Below, piece after piece: positions 37,164 to 49,000 of a stretch of 64,000 nucleotides of DNA (position 1 is its first letter; every line of letters starts with the position of its first letter). Source of the stretch: Paraspadella gotoi (Eukaryota > Chaetognatha); NCBI GenBank assembly GCA_051294375.1, contig CM119268.1, positions 8,737,008 through 8,801,007 on the forward strand, given 5' to 3'. A program made the position numbers and the translations under genes. The notes below the pieces were generated by a model. That model saw nothing but the letters and a program-made list of their open reading frames with translations, did not search any database and was not told the origin of the DNA.

Positions 37164-39306
37164 TTATTTTTTCGCATAAGGTTTAAAACAATGTCGTTGA
37201 ATCAGTTCTTTCATGATTTCATTGCTTCCGCCATAAATTGCTTGAACTCTTGCGTCAGCCCAAGCTTTGGCAATCGGATATTCCCACATATACCTAGCAG
37301 TGTTATGGATATTAGGTATTAGTTGCTTTCCAGAAAATAAAATTATAGGTCAAGATGACCTAAACTGTCTTGGGCACACTTTTCGTTGGTAGCTTACCCC
37401 CATCCACCGTGCATTTGCAGACACTTGGTGGCGATTTGATTCTGTATCTCAGAAACCCAGTATTTTGCCATAGAAGCAGAGTTCGAATCAAGTCCGCGCT
37501 CGTTGTGTATCTCGTTACACTTGTCTACGAAGGTTCTAGCCACAACCGTATCTGAATGAAAAAATTATTCATAGTTACAAGTTGTTTTATAGTTATTAAT
37601 ATAAGTAAATATAAAAGTATAACTGGGAGGTGGGACGGATATGGTAGAATTAATTTAACAACGAAAAAAGTGTTTTATCGCCATCATTGTCTTTGTAAAC
37701 ACAAAAAACTAGAATGTACTAAAATGGGCACTATTAAATGGATAGTATTAGACTTGTATTGGCAAGAATAGACTAAGAGCCAACCTGTGTAGACTTCGGC
37801 TATTTTGTGCTGTATCGTCTGCAGGTTGGAAAGGGTCCCTCCAAAGGCTTTCCGCTCGGCGACATAATTTCGCGTCGACTCGAACATAAATTCCATAGAG
37901 GAGGCACACATTGTAGCGATAAGAAGACGTTCTTGAGGCAATTCGTTCATCATCATGTAGAATCCTTCGTTTTCTTTGCCTTGACGAAATTATCAAGAAA
38001 TTTGTATCAAGAAGTTAACTAAGGCGAATCTTTTTTGGGATGCTAACCCAACATGGCGGATTTTGGAACCCGAACGTCGTCAAAGAAAAGTTCGGCTGTA
38101 TCCTGCGCTTTGAGGCCCAATTTTTTCAACTTGGAGCCTTTTTTAAAACCGGACATTCCTTCCTCCACCAGGAATAAAGAAATGCCGTGAGCGGGCGTCT
38201 TGGCCGAAGGATTGGTGACGGCGACGACGATGACGACGTCAGACAACCAACCATTGGTGATGAAGACTTTGCTTCCGTTGATGATCCAATCATCACCATC
38301 TTTCTTAGCCGAGGTTCGAATTCCCTATGACCGTTTTTTAAATTAAAAAAAAAATAATTTCACTAATCAATTAGACGCTGAAATTAAATTCTCTCTAAAA
38401 TTTAATTCAAATACAAGCACCTGAAGATCGCTCCCGGCGCCCGGTTCCGTCATCGCCAGAGCTCCGATTTTTATTCCGGCAGTCATGTCCGGAATAAATT
38501 TATCGATCTGTTCTTTAGTGCCGTATCTAACAGTATCATATAACATTGCTTAATCTTTAGAAGGAGGCGTAATATTAATAAGGAAAATGACTTAAGCCTT
38601 TAGCGCTTAAGACCTGTGGATATATGGCATTACGATGTCATTGTGCAAAGCCCAGCCGGGTCCGGAGCAATTGGCATAACTCAACTCTTCCATGGGAATG
38701 GTTGTAGCAAGCCAGTCGCCTCCTGCAAGATTCAGTCAAAGGGCTGTGAAAGGGAGACTCCGTCGGAGGACAGTGGAACCAAAGTGAAAGATTGCTCACC
38801 CAGTCCTCCACTTTCCTCGGGAATGTTGATGCCCAAAAGCCCGTTTTCTCCCGCCTTCAGCCAAAGTTCTCTATCAACCTCGCCTCGTTCCTCCCATTTG
38901 TCATGGTGCGGTACCACCTCTTCCTGAATGAACCTGCAAATCGGGCAGGAGTTGGAAGATCAACCCATTGTAGACACTTTTGCCAGGCATCAATTTCCCC
39001 GACCTTCGAATGTTGGCTCGGAGCATATCATGCTCTTCGCTATACACCGATCGCGTTCCGATTTCCATCAAATTAGTCGTTTCCCAATTTTCCGGCCGAA
39101 TCGGAGTTCCGTCTTCTCTAACCGCCGGGCGAGCCTGTTGGCTACAAACGACAGGGTACTGTAGTAAGGAAAACGACATAATTTACAATTATATGAACCA
39201 ACCTCTTCGACGAACTCCCAGAAACATGGCGAGCCGCGGTAGCACCAACTCGGCTCTTCAAACCACCCAACAAGCGTTGAGAAAGGCGTCCGATGGAAAC
39301 CGACAT
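37164..39306 (-). CDS. ACADL: Long-chain acyl-CoA dehydrogenase, mitochondrial
   Basis: Nine exons in phase on the minus strand: 39203-39306, 39004-39141, 38800-38933, 38614-38722, 38421-38526, 38048-38324, 37785-37979, 37398-37551 and 37164-37293. They encode 448 residues. The N terminus MSVSIGRLSQRLLGGLKSRV is a mitochondrial targeting peptide. The FAD enzyme catalyses the first step of beta-oxidation of long-chain acyl-CoAs, passing electrons to ETF. LCAD hallmarks are VVPHHDKWEERGEVDRELW, GLLGINIPEESGGLGGD, the flavin/substrate segment AMTEPGAGSDLQ, LSDVVIVVAVTN, LGLKAQDTAELFFDDVR, LPQERLLIA, QMHGGWGYMWEYPIAKA and the late YGGSNEIMKELI. In LCAD and IVD the catalytic glutamate is not at the usual late site but earlier, and the LCAD-type ELPQER context is intact. 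Intron 2 has a GTCGGG donor, and exon 2 uses a TTTGTAG acceptor chosen by phase. Confidence 0.95.
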
Positions 39307-40801
39307 CTCAAAGAATTAAATTTTAAAAAATTAAAAAAACAAGACTCCTTTTAATATTAAATAAACGCCGATTCTTCACGCTTCAAATTCGTACGAATTA
39401 AGTGGCAGGCAGACAAATCCACAATCGTGTTTAATTTCCGACTGTTTTGTGTATGCTGGTTTTCGTTAGGTAGGGTCTAGGGACTAGGGTCTAGGGACTA
39501 GATTTTAGAAAACAGGTTTTTCGACGGATCGACGATGCGACCATCGACATAAAAGATGAAAAAGAAATTTATTGGTTTAAAATGCTTTTAATGGTTTCAG
39601 TGGTTGCTAAAGAAAAAACCGCGTAAAATTCAATCAAATCCTCAATTTTTTACGGGTAAAACTCCTTTAACAACGGAAAAAAGAAATAAATTGCGATCTT
39701 GACAGGAGAGATGTCCTGACCCATTTTGTTCATTTGTTCATGTTTGGGCGGCGGCGCGCGCGTCGCTCCTCCACCTCCTTTTCCCTCTGTACCAAGTCGT
39801 CCTCATCGTTGTCGTCGTCGTTCTCGGCTTCTCTCCCGCCACCGCCACCGCCGCAGCCACGCCTCGGCCTTACCTTCTCCCGTTCTCGTCCATCCCGACC
39901 TGTTCAAGCCTTTTTTTATTTATATAATTCGCGGTACGTAATCTCAAATATTTAGGGTTTCGGTGTTTGGTCGAGGAAGTTGAGACTCAAAATTCTTCGT
40001 CTCTCGTCTGCTTTTTTGTAATTTTTTTACGTCGTAACTGAAAATATGGGCGGTTGTCGGTGTTGCGTAGGCGGAATGCCAAGCCCGGTGATCGTCAAAA
40101 TTTTAATTCATTTCTGGGAAATTTGCTGACAATAATAGAATTGAATTCCTAATTTGACTTTTATTTTGTAGATCCGCCAAATTAACCCTTATAACAACCA
40201 CTAACCATGAAAATAAATCTTGGAAAATACTGGAGGTAAAGGATTGCCCAAGGACTAAAAGTTATCATATGATTTTATTATTAAATTACTTAACCAATTT
40301 TTTTAGCGTTTAGAATTCTGTTACTATATTTGTCATCATTCCAAAAAATTCAAAATAGACGCCACAGGAAACCTCTGTTGAAGCATCAAAATATTTTTAG
40401 CCGGATCTGCTTACAGTAGATCCCGGCTCTATAATTCACTTTGTCGGTTCATCGGTCCACTCCCACAATCTTGTCAGTAAGTCACTTAAATCATGTCAGA
40501 ACATCAAGTTATGATAAATTATGAAAAAAAAATTGTCTATCAGTCTGTCCATCTCTCCTTAGCTTTGAACGCTATTACTCAGGAGTTGAAAGGGCGATTT
40601 ATGTTAGGACCCGCCGGTCCGTCCCTCCAGAAAAACGCCCCGAGAATCTTTGATTCGAGGAACTTCTATTGGCGAGCCGCTTCGGTCGTTCAGGGAAACC
40701 CTCAAAGGCAAGAATTGGCGGCCGAAGTGGATCGACGATGATATCAAACAGTTTATCTCTTTGAGTTTCTGAAGAATTCTTAAAAAGGGTACCCTTAATA
40801 C
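39307..40801. other. Divergent upstream region (ACADL / OTUD7)
   Basis: About 39700-40060 is CpG-rich and pyrimidine-rich, 400-750 bp upstream of the ACADL start. It is the best candidate for the first, non-coding exon of the plus-strand OTUD7 gene, whose first coding exon at 43042 is preceded by a splice acceptor. A small frame from ATG 40046 (MGGCRCCVGGMP, 26 codons) is noted but unsupported. The region 40400-40740 holds a repeat piece related to 28300-28500. Confidence 0.4.
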
Positions 40802-41267
40802 CTTGCAGAAACCTGCTATGTTATTATCTTGTAAGTGTGATGGAGGCCTTAAACCACCAAAGCCTGTCCAAAGTCAGGGACAAGATAGCTTATTTATTAA
40901 ATGAATGGATAATTTTTATATTGGTTGTACCAATTTCATAAAATTCAGCTCCTTGTATTTTGATGCTAGTGCGGAGTACAATATAGTATTCCCCGATCTA
41001 ATACTTAAGGGAGTGGTCTTTTCATACAATTGAAACATTCTTTGAAATATTTATACCACTTCATTGATAGGGAAGCCAGGTTCACTGGGAGTGAATAAAT
41101 AAGACTGTGAGAGAGTCTTGATTGAAAGCTTGCAGAAACCTGCTATGTTATTATCTTGTAAGTGTGATGGAGGCCTTAAACCACCAAAGCCTGTCCAAAG
41201 TCAGGGACAAGATAGCTTATTTATTAAATGAATGGATAATTTTTATATTGGTTGTACCAATTTCATA
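40802..41267 (+). repeat. Element with 139-bp direct terminal repeats
   Basis: Two identical 139-bp copies (40802-40940 and 41129-41267, starting CTTGCAGAAACCTGCTATG) flank a 188-bp internal segment. No coding sequence is present. The structure fits either a TRIM-like miniature LTR element or a tandemly amplified short repeat. The 25.5 kb relative has one terminal copy plus the internal part. Confidence 0.75.
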
Positions 41268-43061
41268 ATCAAAGCATATAGATATTCAAACAGTACACAA
41301 AATAATATCAAAAATCATTATTTAATCATTTAAAAGAATTACAATGTATTATATAAAGAAAACGTAATGATTCAGAACGCAATGAAATAATACTGAAAAA
41401 ATACTGAATTTCGACAAAAATAACTGAATCACGACGATGACGAATGTAGAGAAAAGATCATAAATAAACGGTAAATCCTTGTGACGACGTAATAAAGTTT
41501 AAACACAGATATCACGATTTGTGAGTCTTTGGATCTAACATTTACTCGAAATTTTGTTGGTGAGGAAAGTATGTAATTGAGCAGGAAATCAATTTCAATG
41601 GAATGAGTGAAAATGGGTTTAAATGGTTTGATTTTTTGGTTTTTTTTTGTATTAAATGTAAATTCAAGCTGCATTAATTATTAATTAATTTATCAATCAA
41701 TCAAAAACTAATCAATCAATAAGTTATCAATCAATTAGAAAAAGTCGTCGTCGCCATCATCGTCGTCGTTGTTTTTTGTCCTTGCATCATTTTTGCAACT
41801 TGCATCCTTAATTAATAAATTACCGCTAATGATCGTGGACAGATCCGTCATTGTTGCTCAAACTTAGTTTATTATCTGCTTAGCTTTAGGGTTAAGAATT
41901 CTGTAGAAGTAGTTTGAGTAGAAATAAGAAAAAGTTTAGAGCAATTTACGCGCAAACAAATTGTGCTGATTTATTTCTGACGATTTGGGTCGGTAATGTG
42001 AATTAATATGATATTATGGACTTGTATTTACCGGATGTTCTCCCTTTTTTTATCGTAGTTTTCCTTTCCGCTGGTTTTGTAACAAACTTTTTGGTATAAT
42101 AAATAATCTTAAAATTTTAGCCCAAAATATGTAATTTACTGTAAAATGGCATAATAACGGCCCATATTTCTTTCCCCTTATATGTTGTTAATCCTTTGGT
42201 GTGAATCATATATAGTCATATATAGTGTTTTCAACAGTGTTTTTCTGGGAAAATTTTCCCTATTAATTCCCTGGGGGCCGCCAACATTATTCATCGAAAC
42301 GATGGTCTATTTGCCAAAGAACCAAATCGAATTTTATGCCTCGCAAACGCAGAACAAACACCCTTTGTTTTTTCCTTCCCTTTCAAAGACAAAGTGAAAA
42401 ATTCCCTTTGACAAGTCTGGATAATATTTTATGAAAAACTAACCCCTTTAGATGTTATTTTTTTAACTATACTCTCAATGTTCTGTTACTGAGAAAAATT
42501 CTTTCCCAATTTTTAGGCTTTTCAATCGTAACAGCACAGATGACTGAAGTTGTCTCACTGGAGCGGTAAATCAAAAATTGTGGCAATTTCCGGCTTCTAA
42601 CTTAGAACGAAGGAAAGATTTGATGCAATGTGTATCATGCCATATGCGTTGCAGATTCACCAGGTAAATTACAATCAATTTCTGATTAAAATTTGAGACC
42701 CGAGTTTTTCCCGTGTATTTACGGTCGATAACTCCTTGTAATGAGATGTTTTTATTCATATCAAGTTAATGATACAGATGCACAATAACAACAATCATTA
42801 CAATAAACAATACAGGAGAAATAAATATAAGAGAAACGATTAGGTTGTAGAAAAATTATTTCTAAGTATTTACAGGAATTCGAAATCAATATTCAACTGT
42901 TTACTATTTAAAAAAGCTCAGTTTTTCTTATTCTGAATCGAAAAAACGAAAAACTAAAATCCTAGATTATTTTACCAAACATTGTGTTATTTAAAATCTT
43001 TTAAAACCATTAATTCCTCGCCTGCCCGCTTTTCCCCACAGGTTCTTTTTCCTCTCGTGTC
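41268..43061. other. 5' intron/flank of OTUD7
   Basis: AT-rich. A repeat shared with 27.7-27.9 kb occupies about 41690-41880 in reverse orientation. The polypyrimidine-AG at 43041 marks the acceptor of a 5' UTR intron. No other exon was seen. Confidence 0.4.
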
Positions 43062-46000
43062 ATGGACGTGGCCGTCGCGGAATTCGTCGCGCACACCGGG
43101 TCTGACCCCGGTTTAGCTCGTGACATCCTGGAGAACGCTAAGTGGGACCTTCACGCCGCCTACAATATTTTCAACTCTCTACAACCGTTGGAACAATCGA
43201 GAAATGGATTCTTGGCCAAGATTCCAACGTCGACCGAGCGCGACGATGGCGACGACATCGACGAAGAATCTTATACGTTTCCCCTGAACTCCACCAAAGA
43301 CTCGGTGAAGGAAGACGAAGAGGAACGTGACCCCTCCGAGGATGAGGACGCACCTCCGTCTCCGCGGGAGGATCGTCGATGCATCGACTGCATCAAGTCG
43401 GACAACCTCGTCAACCTTAAAGCCAAGTCCGTTAAAGTAAGTCGAAGTTTACGAAGCTGAGTTCATTTTGCTAACTAGTTTTTAGTTACGCCGCGAGTAC
43501 TCGCGGGGCAACTCAATATAAGTCGGTGGGTCGGTATATTGGTCGATTGGTCGGTTTATCTCACTTACGTTAAAAATGTTCAGAATTCAGGTAATGCTTC
43601 AATGCTTCATCAATTTAGTTCACATTTGGTTGGAAGGAATGGTACCATATGTAGCGGTAGTATTTCATACCCCGTTACTCGTCCGAGAATCAGCAGCACC
43701 TATGGCGCCGCAGGTAGCACGAGCTCCTCCCAACCCAAAAGGACTCGGATTCGCGCCCTGCTGATTCACACAAGAAAGCGCGACAGTGCGTCTAACCCAG
43801 CTGTAGTGACGGACTACAGCCCGACCCTAAGTTCGAGACCTTGTGTACAATGGAAGGTGAACTGCTCGCGGCATCGTCGTGTTACCTCCATCGCCATAGG
43901 TGCTGCTAATTCTCGGACGAGTAACGGGGTATGAAATACTACCGCTACACATAAGACCTTTAACGTGCATATGTATCATACTTGTGCCGTGTTCACCTTA
44001 AAAAAAAACCATATGACCTAAAATTGAATGCAGCATATCTCATAAAATACTGAGGTACTTGTAGACTAGTATAGTATCCGTGAAAGATTGTTGTGCTTAT
44101 TTTTCATACTTGTGCAATGTGCAGTCATGTGACCGCGCAGAACTACGGTCACGTGATCACAAAGTAAATGTTTTAGTTGAAACTTTGCAGATAAGTCATC
44201 AACCATTAGAAGTTTGTTGCATGTCTTTTATGAAAAATTGCAATATTACTTGTTTTACTACATTAGACTTTAATATTAGAGAATTGACAAAGTTTTTGTT
44301 TGCAACGAATTTTATTTATAGTTGAACAGACATGTTTCGACTTGTTTTACAAGTCTTCATCAGCGTTTGATGAAGATGAAGACTTGTAAAACAAGTCGAA
44401 ACATGTCTATTCAACTATAAATAAAATTCGTTGCAAACAAAAACTTTGTCAATTCTCTAATTAATAGTAACAACTAAAAAGAAAGGATTACTTCAATATG
44501 ACTTTAATATTAAAATTTTAAAATAAATGTATTTTATTATTTTAAATAAAATAAGGTTTATATCCGTGCAATTGTATTTTTTTATTATATCATTGTAATT
44601 ATTAAAAAACTTAAATCCCATTTTTCTTAAATCTTTATATTTATATCCTTGATTTTGTAGTTTTTTACTTACAGCCCTGGCTGAAAAATCTGAAAGTCTG
44701 AACAAATTCTTGCATATCTAATTAACTGACTAGTGAAAACTACAAAAGCTGCTTTCCTCGGAATACAACTGTCCATATATGGATAATTAACAATATCAAA
44801 ATTAAAAGCATCTCTTTTATCATAAACGAAAAAAATTAAATTTTGGTTCTGATTTAATGTTTATATCTAAATAATTAACATTTTTATCTGGATCATTTGA
44901 TTTATTTAGGGTCAGAGCTGCTGGATATATACTAGAAAGATGTGTTTGAAGTTCCTGAATATCTGCTGAAAAAAGATCATCTATATATCTGTAACAATTT
45001 TTAAATTTTCTAGCTACTATTAGATTATATTTTGATAAATTTTCTATATAACATGATTCAAAATAAAATAATAATAATTTAGCTATATCTTGACCTGAGT
45101 CTAATCCAATTGGTATACCTAAAGTTTGCTTATAAATTAAAGACCCGAATTTGACAAAAACATTATCTAAAATAAAATTTAAAATAATATGAAGGTCTTT
45201 CTCGGTAAAAGAAATATAGTTCTTTTTTTTTATAGATGAAAAGTATGCTTAAAGTTTACATTAATATATTGTTTATTTTCTCTTGCAAAAATATTTTTGA
45301 ATAATATTTTTAATTTACTTTTTATTTCATTATGTGGGAGTGAGGGATATAATGTTGAAAAGTCATAGCTTTCTAAAAAATCAGTTTTTAGTTGTTTAAT
45401 ATTTACTTATCTTTCGTGGTATCATTTTGATCACAATTGATTTTCTTAGCTTTTATGAGTTTCTTATAAATTTTGACCATTCCATTGCATTCTGCATTGG
45501 TATGCCATTTTAAAGTTAGATTTGAAAAGGCTAATTCAAAATGCCTCGCCCTGGCCCTTGTATTTTAAATGAAGAGGTGAAATTCCTATTTAACTCTCTC
45601 CTCTCTCTCTCTCTCCTTCCCTTCTTCCGATCTTAAAACTTGTTTTACTAAATTTAGATCGCTCAAAAAAATTGGGTTAATTGATCGTCAATGGCTCTCT
45701 ACTTGGAAGGAATTTTGAGGAGTTCCTCCGAAGCTTGTAATCTATCTTACATCCGAGCTCAACTTTTTTTTACCGCTCAACTTTTAACGAGTTTAACCGA
45801 CTCGTTCGTTATCAATTTTTGCTAGCCTAAGAACTCGAAGGCTGAAATCTGATAACATCGGGCGTAAAGAATTATGTCGATACTTGTTAGTATCACCTCG
45901 TGTCATTCTGAAATTGGTTTTATCGCTGGATTTTACCAATTTTTTAATCTTCTCTCCAGTTCAGTTCCTCTAGGCTGCTCCTCTGCAGCTCTCCTCTTGT

Positions 46001-49000
46001 GTTAGGCGGAAAACCAGTTGAGCGTAGAGAGAATATCAAGGGGGGAAAAATTCGGAGAGAGAGAGAAAATACTGCTTTCCCCTCCCCCCTTTTTCCGCTT
46101 CCATTTTTCTCTCCCAGTTCGAGTCGACGCTCATTTGAAAACGCAAACACGCTTCTCGCTCTCACTCGTCCGGGACGAGTTTTTTCTCTCGCTTCGCTCC
46201 ATTCGTTCTTTTTTTTAAAAAAAAATTGACTCCTTTTTTTCCCCGTTCAGGACTGGATCACGTCTGACTGTCCTCACATCGAAGCTTTTCATCCCGGAAA
46301 CCTAATCACCCCGCCCTCATCCTACAACGGATCCTATTGTGACGAAGTTTTTCGTATTCACCGCCAACACCAGCAACAGCAACGTCGTTCTCCTTCCTCG
46401 GGGACCGCTCGACCCAGTAGGACCTCGTCCTCTCCGCGACCTATTTTCGATCCTCGTTACTTGCAACCAACCTTCGAAGGGGAGGAGGGAGAAGAGGAAG
46501 AGCGACGAGGGACGACAGAAACGTCGCCCGCGCCAACCTCGAAACCGCGCCAACGTCGAAACGGTTCCGAAGGCGAGGAGGGCTCGCGCCGTTTGGCCGT
46601 TCCGCCCGTGGAGGCTCGCCAGAAGGCCGCCTCTGGCCCCGGCAACATTAATAATCCCTTTGATCCTAACGTCAAAGGACAAGCGGCCGGGATTTCCGGT
46701 GCCGCGTCAGCGCAATCCTCCATCCGGAATAAATGCGGGTCCGCGCCGAGCGTCGTTGGTGAGTGGAGGATAGGGAAAAAGTGGGAGAGGGATGCGGCTC
46801 GGGTTGGCTCTTCGGAAAATTCTTCCATCATCGTGCTGATCTAGTAAAGTTCGTGTCCTGATATTTGCTCGTTAGGACACAATGAACACATTCGTTTTGG
46901 TCACCGTAACCTTTCCCTGAAATCTACGTACTTTTTGTCCATCGTCTCTTTTCTAAGATTGAAATAATAAATTTTACCGATATCGGACATGGTATTAATG
47001 GTATTTGAGTTCGAGAAAGTTCGTCTTAGAAGATTCCAGTTAATCTATCTGTTTAATGATATGGTGATTTATATTTATTTTTACATTTGCTTTGTATTTT
47101 TGCAACGAAAAAAAATCTTCAGAAACAATTTTAAAAAGATGCAAATCTTTAGTATATTTCAAGGAGAACTTTTTAAATGTCCTTTCCAGAACCGGCGATG
47201 ACCGACGCGACGGTATTAGGATCGTCTCGTCTCGACGACGCCGGATTCGAATCGCCGGCATCGGACAGCGACGCAGAGAGAGCGGCTCCGGTTGTGGAGC
47301 AGCTCAATGGCACCCTCACGAGGAAATTTGCCAGAGGTAGGGTTTTTCGACACGACGGGGGTGTTGGGATCGTTAGTGCCCTTTCTTTGAAGGTCCGATT
47401 TTTTTATTTAAAAGAAAACTACAATAATTGTGGCTTCATTCGCACCCAATCCAACCCCTTTACCGCACTGAAGCTTTGACCGATAAAGAGGCCAAGATCC
47501 TTGCCTTCTGTTTGGACCAATTTGATCGGTCGCGACGTAAGTCGTTCAATATGTCGCTAAACTGTTGTTTGGTAAATCCGCCAATCCTCTGATAATTATT
47601 CTCGCTTGGGTTAGTTAAGGAAATTTGGGTATAAAAATAAAATCAATGCATCTTGAGCTGGCAAAGGGGTAGACTTAGGTTTTCCAGTCACGAAAATGTT
47701 TGTTCCATTCTTTTTTCACGCGTTCACCTTTTTTTTTCCAGGCATCTCAGCCATAGCCGACAATCGTCCGTTGGTGTTTCAAGCTCGATTTCAGGTATAC
47801 TTTTTTTTTCGGGTAAACTTTTGTAAAATTGCGAGTCTTTGACCATTGACCAATCTTCATTAAATATATTTTATATTTTAACATATTACAACAATACCCA
47901 GGTTATGCGAGATATTCAAGAAGATGAAGCCAGCAACAGCCAATACTTTGTCGAAACTCCGCACTATTCTTTCATGCTCCCCGACTTGAGACGCTATGCT
48001 GTCGACTTTCAGGTAAAACTGGAAAACGCATTGGGTTAATTTTACTTTCGCCGACTGGGGTTATGGGGGGGGTTAAGAGTGTTTTAGGGGTGGTAAGAAG
48101 TTTTCTCAAAAACCCCGGTCGGCGAAAGTAAAATTTTACCAATGCGTTTTCGTTATGCAGGAATTTTTGCGGAAAGACCTAGTTGAGACATCTACACTCG
48201 TGTCCTTGGAGAACGCGGGTCGTCTAAATTGGTGGGTGGATAAGGGCGCAGGCCAAACACTACTTCCATTGGCTACATCTGGAGATGGGAATTGTCTCTT
48301 ACACGCAGCGTCATTGGGTGAGTTTGCAATTGCTCTTTTTCTACCCTTATCTGTTAGATAATAATTTCTCTTCCTGTATTTCTCAAGGAATGTGGGGTTT
48401 TCACGACCGTCTTCTTACCCTTCGGAAAGCGCTTCATCATACTTTAACGGCGTCGTCAGCAAAAGGAGCGCTTTGGCGTCGATGGCGATGGCATCAGACA
48501 CTGCAGAATAAGCAAGTCTCGCTGGTGTACAGCGATGCCATTTGGGAGGAGGAGTGGAACAGTCTGGTTAAACTTTCCTCCACCATTCCACGGTTTGTTT
48601 GTAGTTCTGAAAGTTTTGAAACCACAGCGTTATTGCAACGTACTAAAACCCTAATAAACGTAATAAACAGATCGAAACCCGAGTCTTCCGGCAGCTCGGC
48701 CAAACAGGGCACTTCTCCCAAGTTAGTGGGTGGTGGCGGTTCTACGGCGGCGTCTCTCCCGTCCTCCGAAAGTGCCTCCAAGGCGGCGACGTCGCCCAAC
48801 GACCGTAAACCTGAAGATGTTCGCGTGTCGGCTGATCCCGACGGGGGATCGTCGGCTTCGGTCAAGCCGAAGGAACCCGACCCGACGTTTTACGAATCGT
48901 TGGAAGAGTTTCACGTCTTCGTCCTCGCCCACGTCTTACGAAGACCCATCGTCGTCGTCGCCGACACCATGCTCAAGGTTGGGAAGATTTAGGACGGTTA

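Noticed and set aside
40046-40129. 26-codon MGGCRCC peptide as the OTUD7 N terminus
   Set aside because: No donor in it gives the phase needed to enter exon 43042, and the start MDVAV matches the usual Cezanne N terminus.
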